Assembly (NCBI GenBank): GCA_023402275.1
Contig: JAEXCH010000003.1
Coordinates: 1 to 64,000, forward strand
Direction: 5' to 3'
Source of the DNA: Methanobacteriota archaeon
GTDB lineage: Archaea; Thermoplasmatota; Thermoplasmata; Methanomassiliicoccales; Methanomethylophilaceae
DNA: 64,000 nucleotides
Both the position numbers and the translations under genes were made by a program. A model generated the notes under the pieces. It saw only the letters and a list, made by a program, of their open reading frames with translations, was not told the DNA's origin and did not search any database. Positions within the stretch are counted from its first letter, which is position 1. Each line of letters starts with the position of its first letter. This document shows, piece by piece, positions 42,860 to 52,142 of this stretch.

Positions 42860-42885
42860 TCACAAACTCGATCGGCAAACGCCGA

Positions 42886-43203
42886 TCATTTTCTTACACA
42901 TTCGTCGGAAGGGGAGATCTTCCCGCGGATATACCAATTATCTATCGCGGTATCCAATCTTTTCCTTACGGTATCCTTGTCTGTAACAGGATCATCAACA
43001 TTTGCATATTCCTTCAGTTCTTTGATAGTATCCGAGTTGATCACAAAATCGCTGACCGAGCCGCAACATCTTCTTTTTATATTGATGTTCGAAGGATCAT
43101 CTGACATCAACTCATGTATGATCGATTCCAATACGCCCTCGTATTGAAGGCTCTCATAGACCCTTTCTTTGTTGGGATATGATACAATGACCTCGTAGAT
43201 CAT
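42886..43203 (-). CDS. Small hypothetical protein
   Basis: A 105-residue soluble protein with mixed alpha/beta pattern ('MIYEVIVSYPNKERVYESLQ' at the start, a CC pair in 'IKRRCCGSVSDFVI'). No family is recognised and no membrane segment is present. Codon use matches the surrounding genes, and it ends 26 bases from the convergent gene at 42623-42859. Confidence 0.6.
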   Translation of the reverse strand: MIYEVIVSYPNKERVYESLQYEGVLESIIHELMSDDPSNINIKRRCCGSVSDFVINSDTIKELKEYANVDDPVTDKDTVRKRLDTAIDNWYIRGKISPSDECVRK

Positions 43204-43287
43204 GATGCACCATTATCCATGTCAGTAGATAAAAGGGTCACAGTCTGACCGATTATATTATACTCTTTTCAGGATATTATGGGATAG

Positions 43288-43887
43288 ATGGATATTGTCA
43301 AGATAATCGTAAGTTCGATCCTTGGCGGGATACTGATAAGCATCGGAGGCATGGCCTGTTTACTTTCTGAGTATAAGTTCATCGGTGCGTTGATCTTCGC
43401 CGTGGGGTTGTTCGGTATAATGACCTATAAACTGGGCCTTTACACCGGAAAGATAGGTTATGTCCTTGATAATCCACCTGTTTTCCTTTTGGATATCCTT
43501 CTTACCATAATCGGCAACTTCATCGGATGTCTGATGATGGGTCTTGCATTCCCGCTTGAGGAAGCTGTAGCTGCATGCGAGGCCAGATTGCTGGTCGACC
43601 CTCTGACAGTTCTGTTCAAGGGTATATGCTGTGGTATATTGGTGTTCATCGCAGTTGATCAATATAAGAAAAAGGGAAGTTATCTCGCATTGTTCATTTG
43701 TATACCGGCGTTCATAATCGCTGGGTTCGAACATTCAATAGCAGACATGTTCTTCTTCTGTTCGGCAGGCATCTTCACTTTGGATTCGCTTATATTCATT
43801 CTGATAGTCATATTGGGAAATGCGATAGGATGTCTTCTCCTTCCGGCGTATAACAAGTATATCGTAAAACCTGAGCCCGATGTCTGA
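43288..43887 (+). CDS. Formate/nitrite transporter (FNT) family channel, short form
   Basis: A 199-residue, highly hydrophobic protein with about six membrane helices. The FNT fold signatures are visible: 'SSILGGILISIGGMACLL' (first half) and 'AGFEHSIADMFFFCSAG' near residue 150, matching the family's 'G-F-E-H-S-I/V-A-N/D-M-F/Y'. Usual FNT proteins are 250-290 residues, so this is a reduced form with short loops. It could conduct formate, hydrosulfide, nitrite or another small anion; the substrate is not readable from sequence. Confidence 0.82.
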   Translation: MDIVKIIVSSILGGILISIGGMACLLSEYKFIGALIFAVGLFGIMTYKLGLYTGKIGYVLDNPPVFLLDILLTIIGNFIGCLMMGLAFPLEEAVAACEARLLVDPLTVLFKGICCGILVFIAVDQYKKKGSYLALFICIPAFIIAGFEHSIADMFFFCSAGIFTLDSLIFILIVILGNAIGCLLLPAYNKYIVKPEPDV

Positions 43888-43889
43888 AC

Positions 43890-44123
43890 TCAGAATACCT
43901 GCAGGAAACCGGATATGATTATTCCTAAGACTATGAAGAAGAATATGAAGAATACGACCCGGTATATCCTGAATCCAAGGGACAGTTGTCGAGTGTTCTT
44001 AGGTTGTTTCCTTTCCTGCTCATCTATTTTTATGCCGATATCGTTCGAACCGCAGAATATGCAGTGATCATTCCCTTCCAATATATCGGCGCCGCATTTT
44101 CTGCAATATCTCTTCTCGATCAT
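43890..44123 (-). CDS. Zinc-ribbon membrane protein, small
   Basis: About 77 residues from the ATG at 44123 (an in-frame start four codons earlier exists). The N-terminal zinc ribbon 'RYCRKCGADILEGNDHCIFC' has two C-x2-C pairs, and a single C-terminal membrane helix reads 'VVFFIFFFIVLGIIISGFL'. This zinc-ribbon plus helix architecture is frequent in archaea and has no assigned function. It is convergent with the FNT gene, two bases apart. Confidence 0.72.
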   Translation of the reverse strand: MIEKRYCRKCGADILEGNDHCIFCGSNDIGIKIDEQERKQPKNTRQLSLGFRIYRVVFFIFFFIVLGIIISGFLQVF

Positions 44124-44174
44124 TGGGTATCCCAAAAGAAAGATGGGTTTTGTAAGATGTTTATTTTTTGGTGA

Positions 44175-45401
44175 TCAGCATTTCTTGACGGATGCCTTTG
44201 CCTTTTCGACGTAGTCGTTCCATACCTTCTCAAGGTCGGGTCTCTGTATCGTATCCATTACATACTGAGCGAATTCGTCACCCGTTGCTCCGGTATCTCT
44301 CCCGGTCATTACGAGCTTCCTCTCGAACTGGACACAGACATCCAGTGCCATATCCAGCTTCCTTCCCTTCTCGACCTCTCCGATATGGTTCATCATCAAA
44401 GCGACAGCTTTTATCATGCTGCATGGGTCTGCATATTGAGCCCTTCCCTCATCGACCATTCTGGGCGCTGATCCATGGATGGCCTCGAACATGGCATATC
44501 TCTTTCCCAGATTGGCGCTTCCAGCTGTACCGACCCCGCCCTGTATCTGAGCCGCCTCATCTGTAAGGATATCTCCGTAAAGGTTAGGCAGTACCATGAC
44601 CTTGAAATCGCTCCTCCTCGCGGGATCGATCAGTTTTGCCGTCATGATATCGATGAACCAACTGTCCCATTTCACCTCTGGGTAATCCTTCGATACCCTT
44701 TCTGCTATCGAGAGGAACTTACCGTCCGTGGTCTTGACGATGTTGGCCTTCGTCACCAGGGAAACATAATTCAATCCGCTCTTCTTTGCGAAGTCGAATC
44801 CTGCCCTTATGATCCTTTCCGTTCCCTGGGTCGTTGCTACACAGAAGTCCATTGCAAGATCATCGGTAACATCTATACCGTTGCTTCCGAGAGCGTAACT
44901 TCCTTCCGTGTTCTCTCTGAAGAACGTCCATCCTATTCCAAGTTCAGGGACATTCACGGGTCTGACATTTGCAAAGAGATCGAGTTCCTTCCTCATTGCC
45001 ACATTGGCACTCTCTATGTTAGGCCAAGGATCCCCTTTACTGGGAGTGGTGGTGGGCCCTTTAAGTATCACATGGCATTTCTTAAGATCCTCCAGAGTAT
45101 CATCGGGTATGGCCTTCATGACCTCCACCCTTCTCTCTATGGTGAGGCCGTCGATCACTCTGACCTCTGCCTTTCCCGCTTTGATCTTATCCTCCAGCAG
45201 GAATTCCATCACCTTCTGTGCTGATGCGCATATATACGGACCGATACCGTCGCCGCCGCATACACCGATGATCAATTTGTCAAGTTTCGAATAATCGATC
45301 CAGTCCCCTTCCTTTTTGAGGTCCTCGACCCTTTTTAGCTGCTGTCTAAGAAGTTCTCCGTACCTTTCCTGTGCGGATGTTATCGCTTTTTCGTCAACCA
45401 T
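44175..45401 (-). CDS. icd: Isocitrate dehydrogenase
   Basis: This enzyme oxidatively decarboxylates isocitrate to 2-oxoglutarate. The 408-residue protein has 'IIGVCGGDGIGPYICASAQK' near residue 44, the substrate segment 'NVAMRKELDLFANVRPVNVP' near residue 133 (with an Asn-Val-Ala in the isocitrate phosphorylation-site position), 'FRENTEGSYALGSN', the Mg2+ and cofactor parts 'MVLPNLYGDILTDEAAQI' and 'FEAIHGSAPRMVDEGRAQYA'. Length and motif order fit archaeal IDH; cofactor preference is not called. It pairs functionally with acnA. Confidence 0.92.
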   Translation of the reverse strand: MVDEKAITSAQERYGELLRQQLKRVEDLKKEGDWIDYSKLDKLIIGVCGGDGIGPYICASAQKVMEFLLEDKIKAGKAEVRVIDGLTIERRVEVMKAIPDDTLEDLKKCHVILKGPTTTPSKGDPWPNIESANVAMRKELDLFANVRPVNVPELGIGWTFFRENTEGSYALGSNGIDVTDDLAMDFCVATTQGTERIIRAGFDFAKKSGLNYVSLVTKANIVKTTDGKFLSIAERVSKDYPEVKWDSWFIDIMTAKLIDPARRSDFKVMVLPNLYGDILTDEAAQIQGGVGTAGSANLGKRYAMFEAIHGSAPRMVDEGRAQYADPCSMIKAVALMMNHIGEVEKGRKLDMALDVCVQFERKLVMTGRDTGATGDEFAQYVMDTIQRPDLEKVWNDYVEKAKASVKKC

Positions 45402-45485
45402 TCTTATCGTTCTGAAATCCCTGTTCAGGTAATAAATATAATGGTCTGTCTGAGAACAGGTAACAATGTTATTATTATATCCTAA

Positions 45486-48062
45486 ATGATTCGGGTGCTC
45501 ATGATATTCGAACGGCTTGCGAACGTTATCCTGAAACGTTCCAAATTGATCGTTGCCTTATGGGTCGTGATCCTAATCTGCGCTGTTCCGCTGGCATTGA
45601 AGGCGGGAAGTGTTCTGGATTATGACACCACCAATATGGCAGGTCCCGATGCCGAATCCATAAGAGGTGCGGAGATCGTAAGCGAGTATTTTCACGAATC
45701 CGATGTGAAGATAGAGTCTGCGGTACTCCTGGTCGCTGGGTTCGACAGTTCTGAGGGCAAGATGCATGCATTGGGCATGTACAATATGATCTCACCGGAA
45801 TTAGAGAACTATCTGGATGATCAAGGTAATCCGAAGATAAGTCCGGATCAGTTCCTGTTATACGGTATCTTCACGGATGAGGTCAATGAGAATGAAGGTG
45901 TTGTGATCTACGCTATGATCTACAACGACCATATGACAGAGGAGAACCTCGTTAACGGGGATACCCCGGAACTTAGGAATTTTATAAAGGATGTACTGAG
46001 CGACAATGACGTCTCGGGAGTGAACGTCTATGTGTCCGGTGCTCCGGCAATAGCTTACGATACGGAGGCAACAGCTGCCGAGGATGTGTCGAAGATCGAC
46101 GTGTTCTCGATATTGATGATCCTTATATTGGTCGGATTGTTCTTCAGATCCTTCGTGGCATCCGCAATGCCGCCTATGACGATCGGTGTGGCATTCGGTG
46201 TGGTCCTGTGTCTGATGTTCCTGATAGGTTCTGTTCTGGATATCTTCTACATCACAGAGATGTTGTTGTTGGTATCCATGTTAGGTGCAGGTTGTGATTA
46301 TTGTATATTCATTCTGGCCAGATATCGGGAGGAACGCGTAAATGGCGCCGATCATCCCGATGCCGTCAGAAGTGCGGTCACATGGGCCGGCGAATCGATA
46401 ACGACATCAGGTCTTGCCGTTATGATAGGATTCGGCGCTATGTCGATCTGTTCATTCTCTTTGATAAGCACAATGGGAATAATGTTGGCCGTAGGAATAG
46501 TCGTTGCACTTCTGGCAGCTCTGACTTTGATATCATCACTGATAGCAATATTCGGCGAACGTCTGTTCTGGCCTACAAAGGTGGAATCCCTCAGAGAGGG
46601 CGGAAAGGCCATGAAGGGATGGTATGGTAAGGTATCGAGAGTAGGTCACAAGTATTTTGTGAAATCCGCCCACGCATCGATAAAGCATGCGAAGGTCATA
46701 ATCATCGCTGCGGTCCTTTTCACGATACCGATGGCATACATCATGAGCACATCCGATTCCACGTATGACATGATCGGTGCGATGTCCTCAGGAGAGGCCA
46801 TAAACGGCCTTCATGAGGTCGAAGAGTATTCCAACGGCGGTATGATAATGCCGGACTATGCAGTCCTGGAATTGTCGGAGACCATCGGTACAATAACCAA
46901 GATAACCGACGATGTCGGAATATTGATGTGGAATCCCACTCAGAATCCGGCAATACAGGATTATCTGGATAGTTTGTCCACTTTATCGTCCACTTTGAGT
47001 GAAGATGAGAATGTCGGAGAATCATGGGGGATATACGATTGGAACGTCCTTGCAGAGAATGTAAGACCTCCACAGGATGGAATGTCCGATCATGATTACA
47101 CAATGCTCGTGTACTCACTCGTCGCAGGAACTCTGCCTGACACACTTGGAAAGCAGATAGGTGCCTTCCTCGAGTTCATAGTCACAACCTATGAATCTAC
47201 AACAGGTACGGAAGCGGCATACAACGATCCGATCCTGAATGGCATAATGAACTATGAACTCAACTATGTGATGGCCACATCCGTAGGAGGGGACAGGACA
47301 GAGACAGGCGTACCTTCAGAGATAACATTCGTCAAGTATACCGTGATAACAAAGGAAGAGGCGATGTCCGACCGTTCCATGCAGACGATAAACTTCGTTG
47401 ACAAGACGATATCGGATTTCGAAAATGCCAACTCCGATCTTGTCACCAAGACATGGTTGACCGGAAGCGCGGTTGTCATGTACGAGATATCAGAACTCGT
47501 CAACGAGGAGTTCCTCAAGGTGGAGTTCATAGCGATACTGCTGATATTCATACTTCTGTTCGTAGTCATGAAATCGTATGTGACACCGATACGTTCCATA
47601 CTCACGATATTGATGAGCGTCGTTTGGACAGTGGCGATAACCCACATAATATTCGGCAACCTCATGGGAGAGGGTGTGATATGGATGATCCCGATCATAC
47701 TGATAGTGGTGTGTCTGGGGCTGGGTATGGACTATGATATCCTTCTTACCACGCGTATAAAGGAGAACCGTATGCATAAAGGAATGACAAATGATGAGGC
47801 GATAACTCATGCCGTCACCCATTCCGGTTCCGTCATAACCATATGCGGGCTCATAATGGGTGGTGCATTCGGTACCCTCATGCTCTCCAGTACGACCATG
47901 CTCCAGGAGTTCGGATTCGCATTGTGTTTCGCGATAATCGTGGATGCACTCATAGTACGTACGTACATAGTGCCTGCGGCAATGCACCTTCTCGGGGATT
48001 GGAACTGGAAAGGTCCGAAGTTCATGCAGAGGAAGAAAAAGGACGTTGAGGATGCCGAATAA
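45486..48062 (+). CDS. MMPL/RND-family membrane transporter
   Basis: An 858-residue transporter with the two-fold RND layout: one membrane helix (about residues 20-40), a large external loop (about 45-195), five helices (about 200-365), linker, another helix (about 395-417), a second external loop (about 420-670) and five helices (about 675-840). The two MMPL signatures 'GAGCDYCIFILARYREER' and 'GLGMDYDILLTTRIKENR' sit at equivalent places in each half. Relatives export lipids, polyketides or hydrophobic compounds using the proton gradient. In an archaeon the cargo might be isoprenoid-derived, but this is speculation. Single transcription unit. Confidence 0.9.
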   Translation: MIRVLMIFERLANVILKRSKLIVALWVVILICAVPLALKAGSVLDYDTTNMAGPDAESIRGAEIVSEYFHESDVKIESAVLLVAGFDSSEGKMHALGMYNMISPELENYLDDQGNPKISPDQFLLYGIFTDEVNENEGVVIYAMIYNDHMTEENLVNGDTPELRNFIKDVLSDNDVSGVNVYVSGAPAIAYDTEATAAEDVSKIDVFSILMILILVGLFFRSFVASAMPPMTIGVAFGVVLCLMFLIGSVLDIFYITEMLLLVSMLGAGCDYCIFILARYREERVNGADHPDAVRSAVTWAGESITTSGLAVMIGFGAMSICSFSLISTMGIMLAVGIVVALLAALTLISSLIAIFGERLFWPTKVESLREGGKAMKGWYGKVSRVGHKYFVKSAHASIKHAKVIIIAAVLFTIPMAYIMSTSDSTYDMIGAMSSGEAINGLHEVEEYSNGGMIMPDYAVLELSETIGTITKITDDVGILMWNPTQNPAIQDYLDSLSTLSSTLSEDENVGESWGIYDWNVLAENVRPPQDGMSDHDYTMLVYSLVAGTLPDTLGKQIGAFLEFIVTTYESTTGTEAAYNDPILNGIMNYELNYVMATSVGGDRTETGVPSEITFVKYTVITKEEAMSDRSMQTINFVDKTISDFENANSDLVTKTWLTGSAVVMYEISELVNEEFLKVEFIAILLIFILLFVVMKSYVTPIRSILTILMSVVWTVAITHIIFGNLMGEGVIWMIPIILIVVCLGLGMDYDILLTTRIKENRMHKGMTNDEAITHAVTHSGSVITICGLIMGGAFGTLMLSSTTMLQEFGFALCFAIIVDALIVRTYIVPAAMHLLGDWNWKGPKFMQRKKKDVEDAE

Positions 48063-48092
48063 GCATCCGTCCTAAACCTTTTTAAAAATTCT

Positions 48093-48680
48093 TTACATTT
48101 TTTCTCTTGCATCCTTGAGTACAAGGGATGGTTTCTTCGAGGTCATGAGTGCACTCCTCATGCATACGCCCTTGCAACCTGCATCAAGAACAAGATCCAC
48201 ATTGCTGGCATCTATGCCTCCGATACCAAAGACAGGGATATCCACTGAATCGCAGACATCTCTCAGATCGAGAAGTCCTTTTCCTCCCAGACTTGGTTTG
48301 CAGCTGGTCTCGAAAACATTACCATAGATCAGATGAGTGGCACCGAGTCTTTCCGCCTCCATCGCCTCATCCTTGGAATGGACTGATACCCATATGTTCT
48401 CGAAAGGAAGATCGGCATTCTGTCTGAGATCGTCCATTGATATCTGGATATCATCCAATTCCAGAGCATGTGCGGTCTTGACGAACTTGTTGACGCAGAA
48501 TCTTATACCACGGTTACCACACAATCTCGCACATTCAACAGCAAGATATCGGTAATTGGGTTCAGAAAGGTCCTTCTCTCTGAGGATTATCATATCCGGT
48601 AAGGCATCCGCTACATTCTCTATCTGTTCCAAGAAATCATGACGGGTGCTTATCTTCCTATCTGTGACGGCTATTATCAT
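48093..48680 (-). CDS. TenI/ThiE-family protein (second thiamine phosphate synthase-like gene)
   Basis: A 195-residue TIM-barrel of the ThiE/TenI family. 'MIILREKDLSEPNYR' replaces the ThiE 'QLR-x-K' strand, and 'GNVFETSCKPSLGGKGL' recalls TenI ('G-x-V-F-x-T-x-x-K-x-x-x-x-x-x-G') instead of ThiE's T-x-T-K loop. TenI in other organisms aromatises the thiazole tautomer made by ThiG, which fits this gene's place as the last member of the thi operon beside thiG and thiH. It overlaps the thiH stop by four bases. Confidence 0.82.
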   Translation of the reverse strand: MIIAVTDRKISTRHDFLEQIENVADALPDMIILREKDLSEPNYRYLAVECARLCGNRGIRFCVNKFVKTAHALELDDIQISMDDLRQNADLPFENIWVSVHSKDEAMEAERLGATHLIYGNVFETSCKPSLGGKGLLDLRDVCDSVDIPVFGIGGIDASNVDLVLDAGCKGVCMRSALMTSKKPSLVLKDAREKM

Positions 48681-49828
48681 ACTCTCACGTAATCATTAAA
48701 TACTGGCTGCAATCCTTTCTTCACCAGTGCTTTCCTTATCTCATCAACATCCCTGGGATCGGATATATCGAATTGTTCGTCGCCCTTCTTCTCTTCTGCA
48801 TGGCCACCTATTCCAACTGATACCCCTGCGGAGATCCTTGTGGCGCTCAGACCGACTATGTTATCCCTGAACTTAGGACTTTCCCTTGATGATATGGTCT
48901 GTCCCGCGAATGGCATGAACAATCGGTATGCCAATGAGACCTGAAGCAGGTCCCTTTCCGAAACCGTCTCGACATCATATCTTCCGTTTATGTACGGTCT
49001 CAGTCTGGGAAGGGAGAACGATATCTCCGCATGAGGGTATTTCCTTTGAATGAAGTAGGCATGGAGTCCGCATGCGAAAACATCCTTCCTGAAGTTCCCC
49101 AATCCAAGAAGGGCACCGAACGAGACCCCCCTCATCCCCCCCATCAAAGCTCTCTCCTGTGCGTTGAATCTGTATGAGAATATCCTTTTCGGGCCGAAAG
49201 GATGAAGTTCCTCGTATATGACGGGATCATATGTCTCTTGGAATACTGTCACATAATCCACTCCTTGTTCGTGCAGGTGTCTGTATTCATTGGAATTAAG
49301 GGGATATACCTCGACACCGATGCTCCTGAAGTATCTGGTTGCTATATTCGCACATTCTCCTATGTATCCAACATCGGAAGCGGATCTGGATTCACCGGTC
49401 AGTATCAATATCTCTGTAAGGCCGGATTCAGAGATCTTCCTCATCTCTGTATCGACCTCTTCCAAGGACAGGCGTGCCCTGTGTATCCTGTTATCCTTTT
49501 TGAATCCACAGTATAGACAACCGTTCTCACAGTGGTTCGATGTGTACAGCGGCGTGAATATGCTCACTGAGTTACCGAAATGTTTGAACGTCTCCTCCTT
49601 CGCCCGTTGAGCGATATCCTCCAGATGTCCGGATGCAGACGGAGAGAGGAGAGCAGCGAAATCATCGAGACCCAGATGATCCTTTGCTATAGCATTCTTA
49701 ACGTCATTTTCATTGAAAACGGCATTCCCATATCCTTTTGTGAGTGAGAGGACCCTGTTCATTATCTCCGGGTCTATGGATTCCATGTGATCATGGTACC
49801 CCTCTGCATCCACAGGTTCTTTGAACAT
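48677..49828 (-). CDS. thiH: 2-iminoacetate synthase (radical SAM)
   Basis: ThiH cleaves tyrosine anaerobically to dehydroglycine for the thiazole ring of thiamine. The 383-residue protein has the radical SAM motif C-x3-C-x2-C in 'SNHCENGCLYCGFKKDN' near residue 104, the SAM-binding 'TEILILTGESRSASDVGYIG' near 143, and a C-terminal ThiH domain with 'LPRLRPYINGRYDVETVSER' near residue 280. It sits between thiG and tenI with zero and four-base junctions. This is the anaerobic bacterial-type route. Confidence 0.94.
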   Translation of the reverse strand: MFKEPVDAEGYHDHMESIDPEIMNRVLSLTKGYGNAVFNENDVKNAIAKDHLGLDDFAALLSPSASGHLEDIAQRAKEETFKHFGNSVSIFTPLYTSNHCENGCLYCGFKKDNRIHRARLSLEEVDTEMRKISESGLTEILILTGESRSASDVGYIGECANIATRYFRSIGVEVYPLNSNEYRHLHEQGVDYVTVFQETYDPVIYEELHPFGPKRIFSYRFNAQERALMGGMRGVSFGALLGLGNFRKDVFACGLHAYFIQRKYPHAEISFSLPRLRPYINGRYDVETVSERDLLQVSLAYRLFMPFAGQTISSRESPKFRDNIVGLSATRISAGVSVGIGGHAEEKKGDEQFDISDPRDVDEIRKALVKKGLQPVFNDYVRV

Positions 49829-50599
49829 TCAATCATCCTCAAGGAAACCGGTTAGGGGGCTTGAGGCCTCCCCTCTGTTCTCCAGGATCCTGCCGGGTTT
49901 AGATAGATATGCCAATCTTCCTGCTTCTATCGCCGATCTGAATGCCTTTGCCATCATCGGTATGTTGCCAGCAGTGGCTATGGCGGTATTGGCCATGACC
50001 GCGGCACATCCCATTTCCATCGCTTCGCATGCCTGAGAAGGTCTGCCGATCCCTGCATCCACGATGATGGGAAGTTCCAATTCATCGACAAGTATCTTGA
50101 TGAACTCCTTTGTAAGGAGACCTTTATTGCTGCCTATCGGAGCGCCTAGCGGCATGATCGCAGATGCTCCTGCATCGGCCATGGACCTTGCTGCTGAAAG
50201 ATCGGGCATCATGTAGGGCATTACTATGAATCCATCATCCGAAAGTATCTTGGTGGCCTTTATCGTCTCGCAGTTATCTGGAAGAAGATATCTAGAATCC
50301 CTTATGATCTCTATCTTGATCATATCCCCGCATCCCAATTCTCTGGCCAATCTAGCTATCCTAACGGCCTCATCTGCATTCCTGGCACCTGATGTGTTGG
50401 GCAGGAGCGTCAGACCATCCGGTATGTAATCGAGTATGTTCTCTTCGCCTCCAACGTTGGTCCTCCTTATTGCTAAGGTGGCGATCTCAACTCCTCCGTT
50501 CTCCATTACACTCTTGGTCATGTCAAGCGAGAACTTACCGGATCCAAGTATGAATCTCGATGTGAATCTTCTTCCTCCAATGATCAGTTCATCATTCAT
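49829..50599 (-). CDS. thiG: Thiazole synthase
   Basis: ThiG forms the thiazole phosphate from deoxyxylulose 5-phosphate, dehydroglycine and ThiS thiocarboxylate. The 256-residue TIM barrel has 'IGGRRFTSRFILGSGKFSL' at the start, 'LLPNTSGARNADEAVRIARL' near residue 82 with conserved N-T-S/A-G, 'IKIEIIRDSRYLLPDN', and 'PIVDAGIGRPSQACEAMEMG' near residue 176. It adjoins thiF and thiH with no gap. Archaea more often use Thi4-type thiazole synthase, so this is unusual for the domain. Confidence 0.95.
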   Translation of the reverse strand: MNDELIIGGRRFTSRFILGSGKFSLDMTKSVMENGGVEIATLAIRRTNVGGEENILDYIPDGLTLLPNTSGARNADEAVRIARLARELGCGDMIKIEIIRDSRYLLPDNCETIKATKILSDDGFIVMPYMMPDLSAARSMADAGASAIMPLGAPIGSNKGLLTKEFIKILVDELELPIIVDAGIGRPSQACEAMEMGCAAVMANTAIATAGNIPMMAKAFRSAIEAGRLAYLSKPGRILENRGEASSPLTGFLEDD

Positions 50600-51235
50600 T
50601 CAGAGTTCTCCTTTCATCAATATTGCTATCACTGCATTTGCCATATGCCCTGCACATATGTTCACTCGTGGAGACATCAATCCTCCTTTGACATCCTCCA
50701 TGTCCACACCGTCTCCGCACATGTAAAGGTTTTCGAACACCTTTTTGGTGGTGATGCTGTTGGACCTTCCGAATCCCGCCATACCTGACCCTGATATCAC
50801 TTTGACATCAGGACACTTCTCCAATATGGTGTTGATGAGCATTGCCTTCTCGCTTGGGACATCGAATGCTTCGCACACTATGTCCACGTCCCCGAATATG
50901 TCAGATGCGTTATCTGGATCTATTCGAACATCATATTTTGTTATTCTGATGTATGGGTTGATCCTTTTCAGAACATGCTCAGTGGCATCTGTTTTTTTGA
51001 TCCCTATCTGATCCAATGAATAGTTCTGTCGATTTATGTTGCTGATATCCACCGAATCATGATCCGCAATGGTAATGTCCCCTATACCGGACCTGACAAG
51101 CATGGCTGCAATGTTGGATCCCAATCCACCCAATCCGGCAATACCTACCCTAGCTGCCTTTATCCGTTCATGAACTTCGGGTGTGTGCCTCAATGAAAGG
51201 GCAGTATCCAATTCATCATGTGTCGGAGGGTTCAT
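50600..51235 (-). CDS. thiF: Sulfur carrier protein adenylyltransferase
   Basis: A 211-residue E1-like protein that adenylates the C-terminus of ThiS. The nucleotide-binding loop 'VGIAGLGGLGSNIAAMLVRS' near residues 30-49, 'DITIADHDSVDISNINRQNY' near 53-72 and 'DIVCEAFDVPSEKAMLIN' near 118 match the short ThiF form found with ThiG/ThiH in clostridia. The C-terminal zinc CxxC pairs of MoeB are absent, as in this short class. It overlaps the thiS stop by four bases. Confidence 0.92.
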   Translation of the reverse strand: MNPPTHDELDTALSLRHTPEVHERIKAARVGIAGLGGLGSNIAAMLVRSGIGDITIADHDSVDISNINRQNYSLDQIGIKKTDATEHVLKRINPYIRITKYDVRIDPDNASDIFGDVDIVCEAFDVPSEKAMLINTILEKCPDVKVISGSGMAGFGRSNSITTKKVFENLYMCGDGVDMEDVKGGLMSPRVNICAGHMANAVIAILMKGEL

Positions 51236-51423
51236 CCGCCACCTACCAGACCCACTATCTCTATGGAATCTTCTTCTTTCAGTACTGTTGTGGGATATTC
51301 ACTCTTGGGAACTATCATGCCGTTCAGTTCAACAGCTATCCTGTCCTCTCGGAAACCCTGTGATGATATCAGGTCACTGAGACTTATCCACCGACCTTCC
51401 ACGTACTGTCCGTTAACTTTCAT
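51232..51423 (-). CDS. thiS: Sulfur carrier protein ThiS
   Basis: A 63-residue ubiquitin-like protein ending in the essential Gly-Gly ('DSIEIVGLVGGG'). The beta-grasp pattern 'RIAVELNGMIVPKSEYPTTV' matches ThiS. The C-terminus carries three glycines, so the exact terminal Gly-Gly is the last pair. It carries sulfur as a thiocarboxylate for ThiG. Position between thiE and thiF supports the assignment. Confidence 0.93.
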   Translation of the reverse strand: MKVNGQYVEGRWISLSDLISSQGFREDRIAVELNGMIVPKSEYPTTVLKEEDSIEIVGLVGGG

Positions 51424-51442
51424 TCGTCCTACCTTATGGATT

Positions 51443-52072
51443 TCAGATATTAGGTCTTACTTTCAGTATCATATCCCTGAGTTCGTGCGTAGCTGCGGAT
51501 ATATCCTCCTTTGATACCACGGCAGAGACGACAGCAACGCCATCCGCTCCGGCCCTTATGACATCTTGGATATTCCCTCTGTTGATCCCGCCTATTGCCA
51601 TGACCGGGATATCGACCGCATTCTTAACAGTGAAAACCGCATCCAGACCAAGATTCTGTTGTGCATCCTTCTTTGTCGCTGTTGTGAAAATGGTTCCCAC
51701 GCTTACGTAGTCCGCACCCCTTTCCTGTGCATCAACGGCCTCTTCGACACTGTGAACACTTATGCCAATCAGCTTGTCATCCCCCAATATGGATCTTGCA
51801 TCCTCTATGGGTATGTCCGATTGTCCCAGATGTACCCCGTCGGCATCTGATAGGAATGCTATATCCACACGATCGTTAACAATGAAGAACTTGGTATATT
51901 CATCGGAATGTTCCTTTATGAGTCTGGCCTGTTCAAGGAATTCCTTGCCGTCCTGACATTTCATCCTCAGTTGTACGACATCGGCACCGCCCTTGTATGC
52001 CAATCTGGCAATCTCCGATTCGGGCAATCCGTTTGATAATCCACGGTCAGTGACCACACAAAGATCGAACAT
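51443..52072 (-). CDS. thiE: Thiamine phosphate synthase
   Basis: ThiE joins HMP-PP and thiazole phosphate. The 209-residue protein has the classical motifs: 'DLCVVTDRGLSNG', 'GADVVQLRMKCQDGKEFLEQ' near residue 30, 'FFIVNDRVDIAFLSDADGVHL' split around GQSDIP near 72-97, 'YVSVGTIFTTATKKDA' with the T-x-T-K diphosphate loop near 140, and 'VMAIGGINRGNIQDVIRAGA'. First gene of thiE-thiS-thiF-thiG-thiH-tenI. The 70-base gap to thrS carries a TATA-like TTATAAATA about 30 bases upstream, and no room for a TPP riboswitch. Confidence 0.95.
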   Translation of the reverse strand: MFDLCVVTDRGLSNGLPESEIARLAYKGGADVVQLRMKCQDGKEFLEQARLIKEHSDEYTKFFIVNDRVDIAFLSDADGVHLGQSDIPIEDARSILGDDKLIGISVHSVEEAVDAQERGADYVSVGTIFTTATKKDAQQNLGLDAVFTVKNAVDIPVMAIGGINRGNIQDVIRAGADGVAVVSAVVSKEDISAATHELRDMILKVRPNI

Positions 52073-52142
52073 ATGACGGAATCGGACATTATTCTATTTA
52101 TAATATCCAAAAGAAAATGTAAAGGGGTTGTTCGAATGGGTT

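Noticed and set aside
52073..52142. TPP riboswitch before thiE
   Set aside because: Only 70 bases separate thiE from thrS and no THI-box-like conserved bases are visible; a TATA-like box occupies this space.
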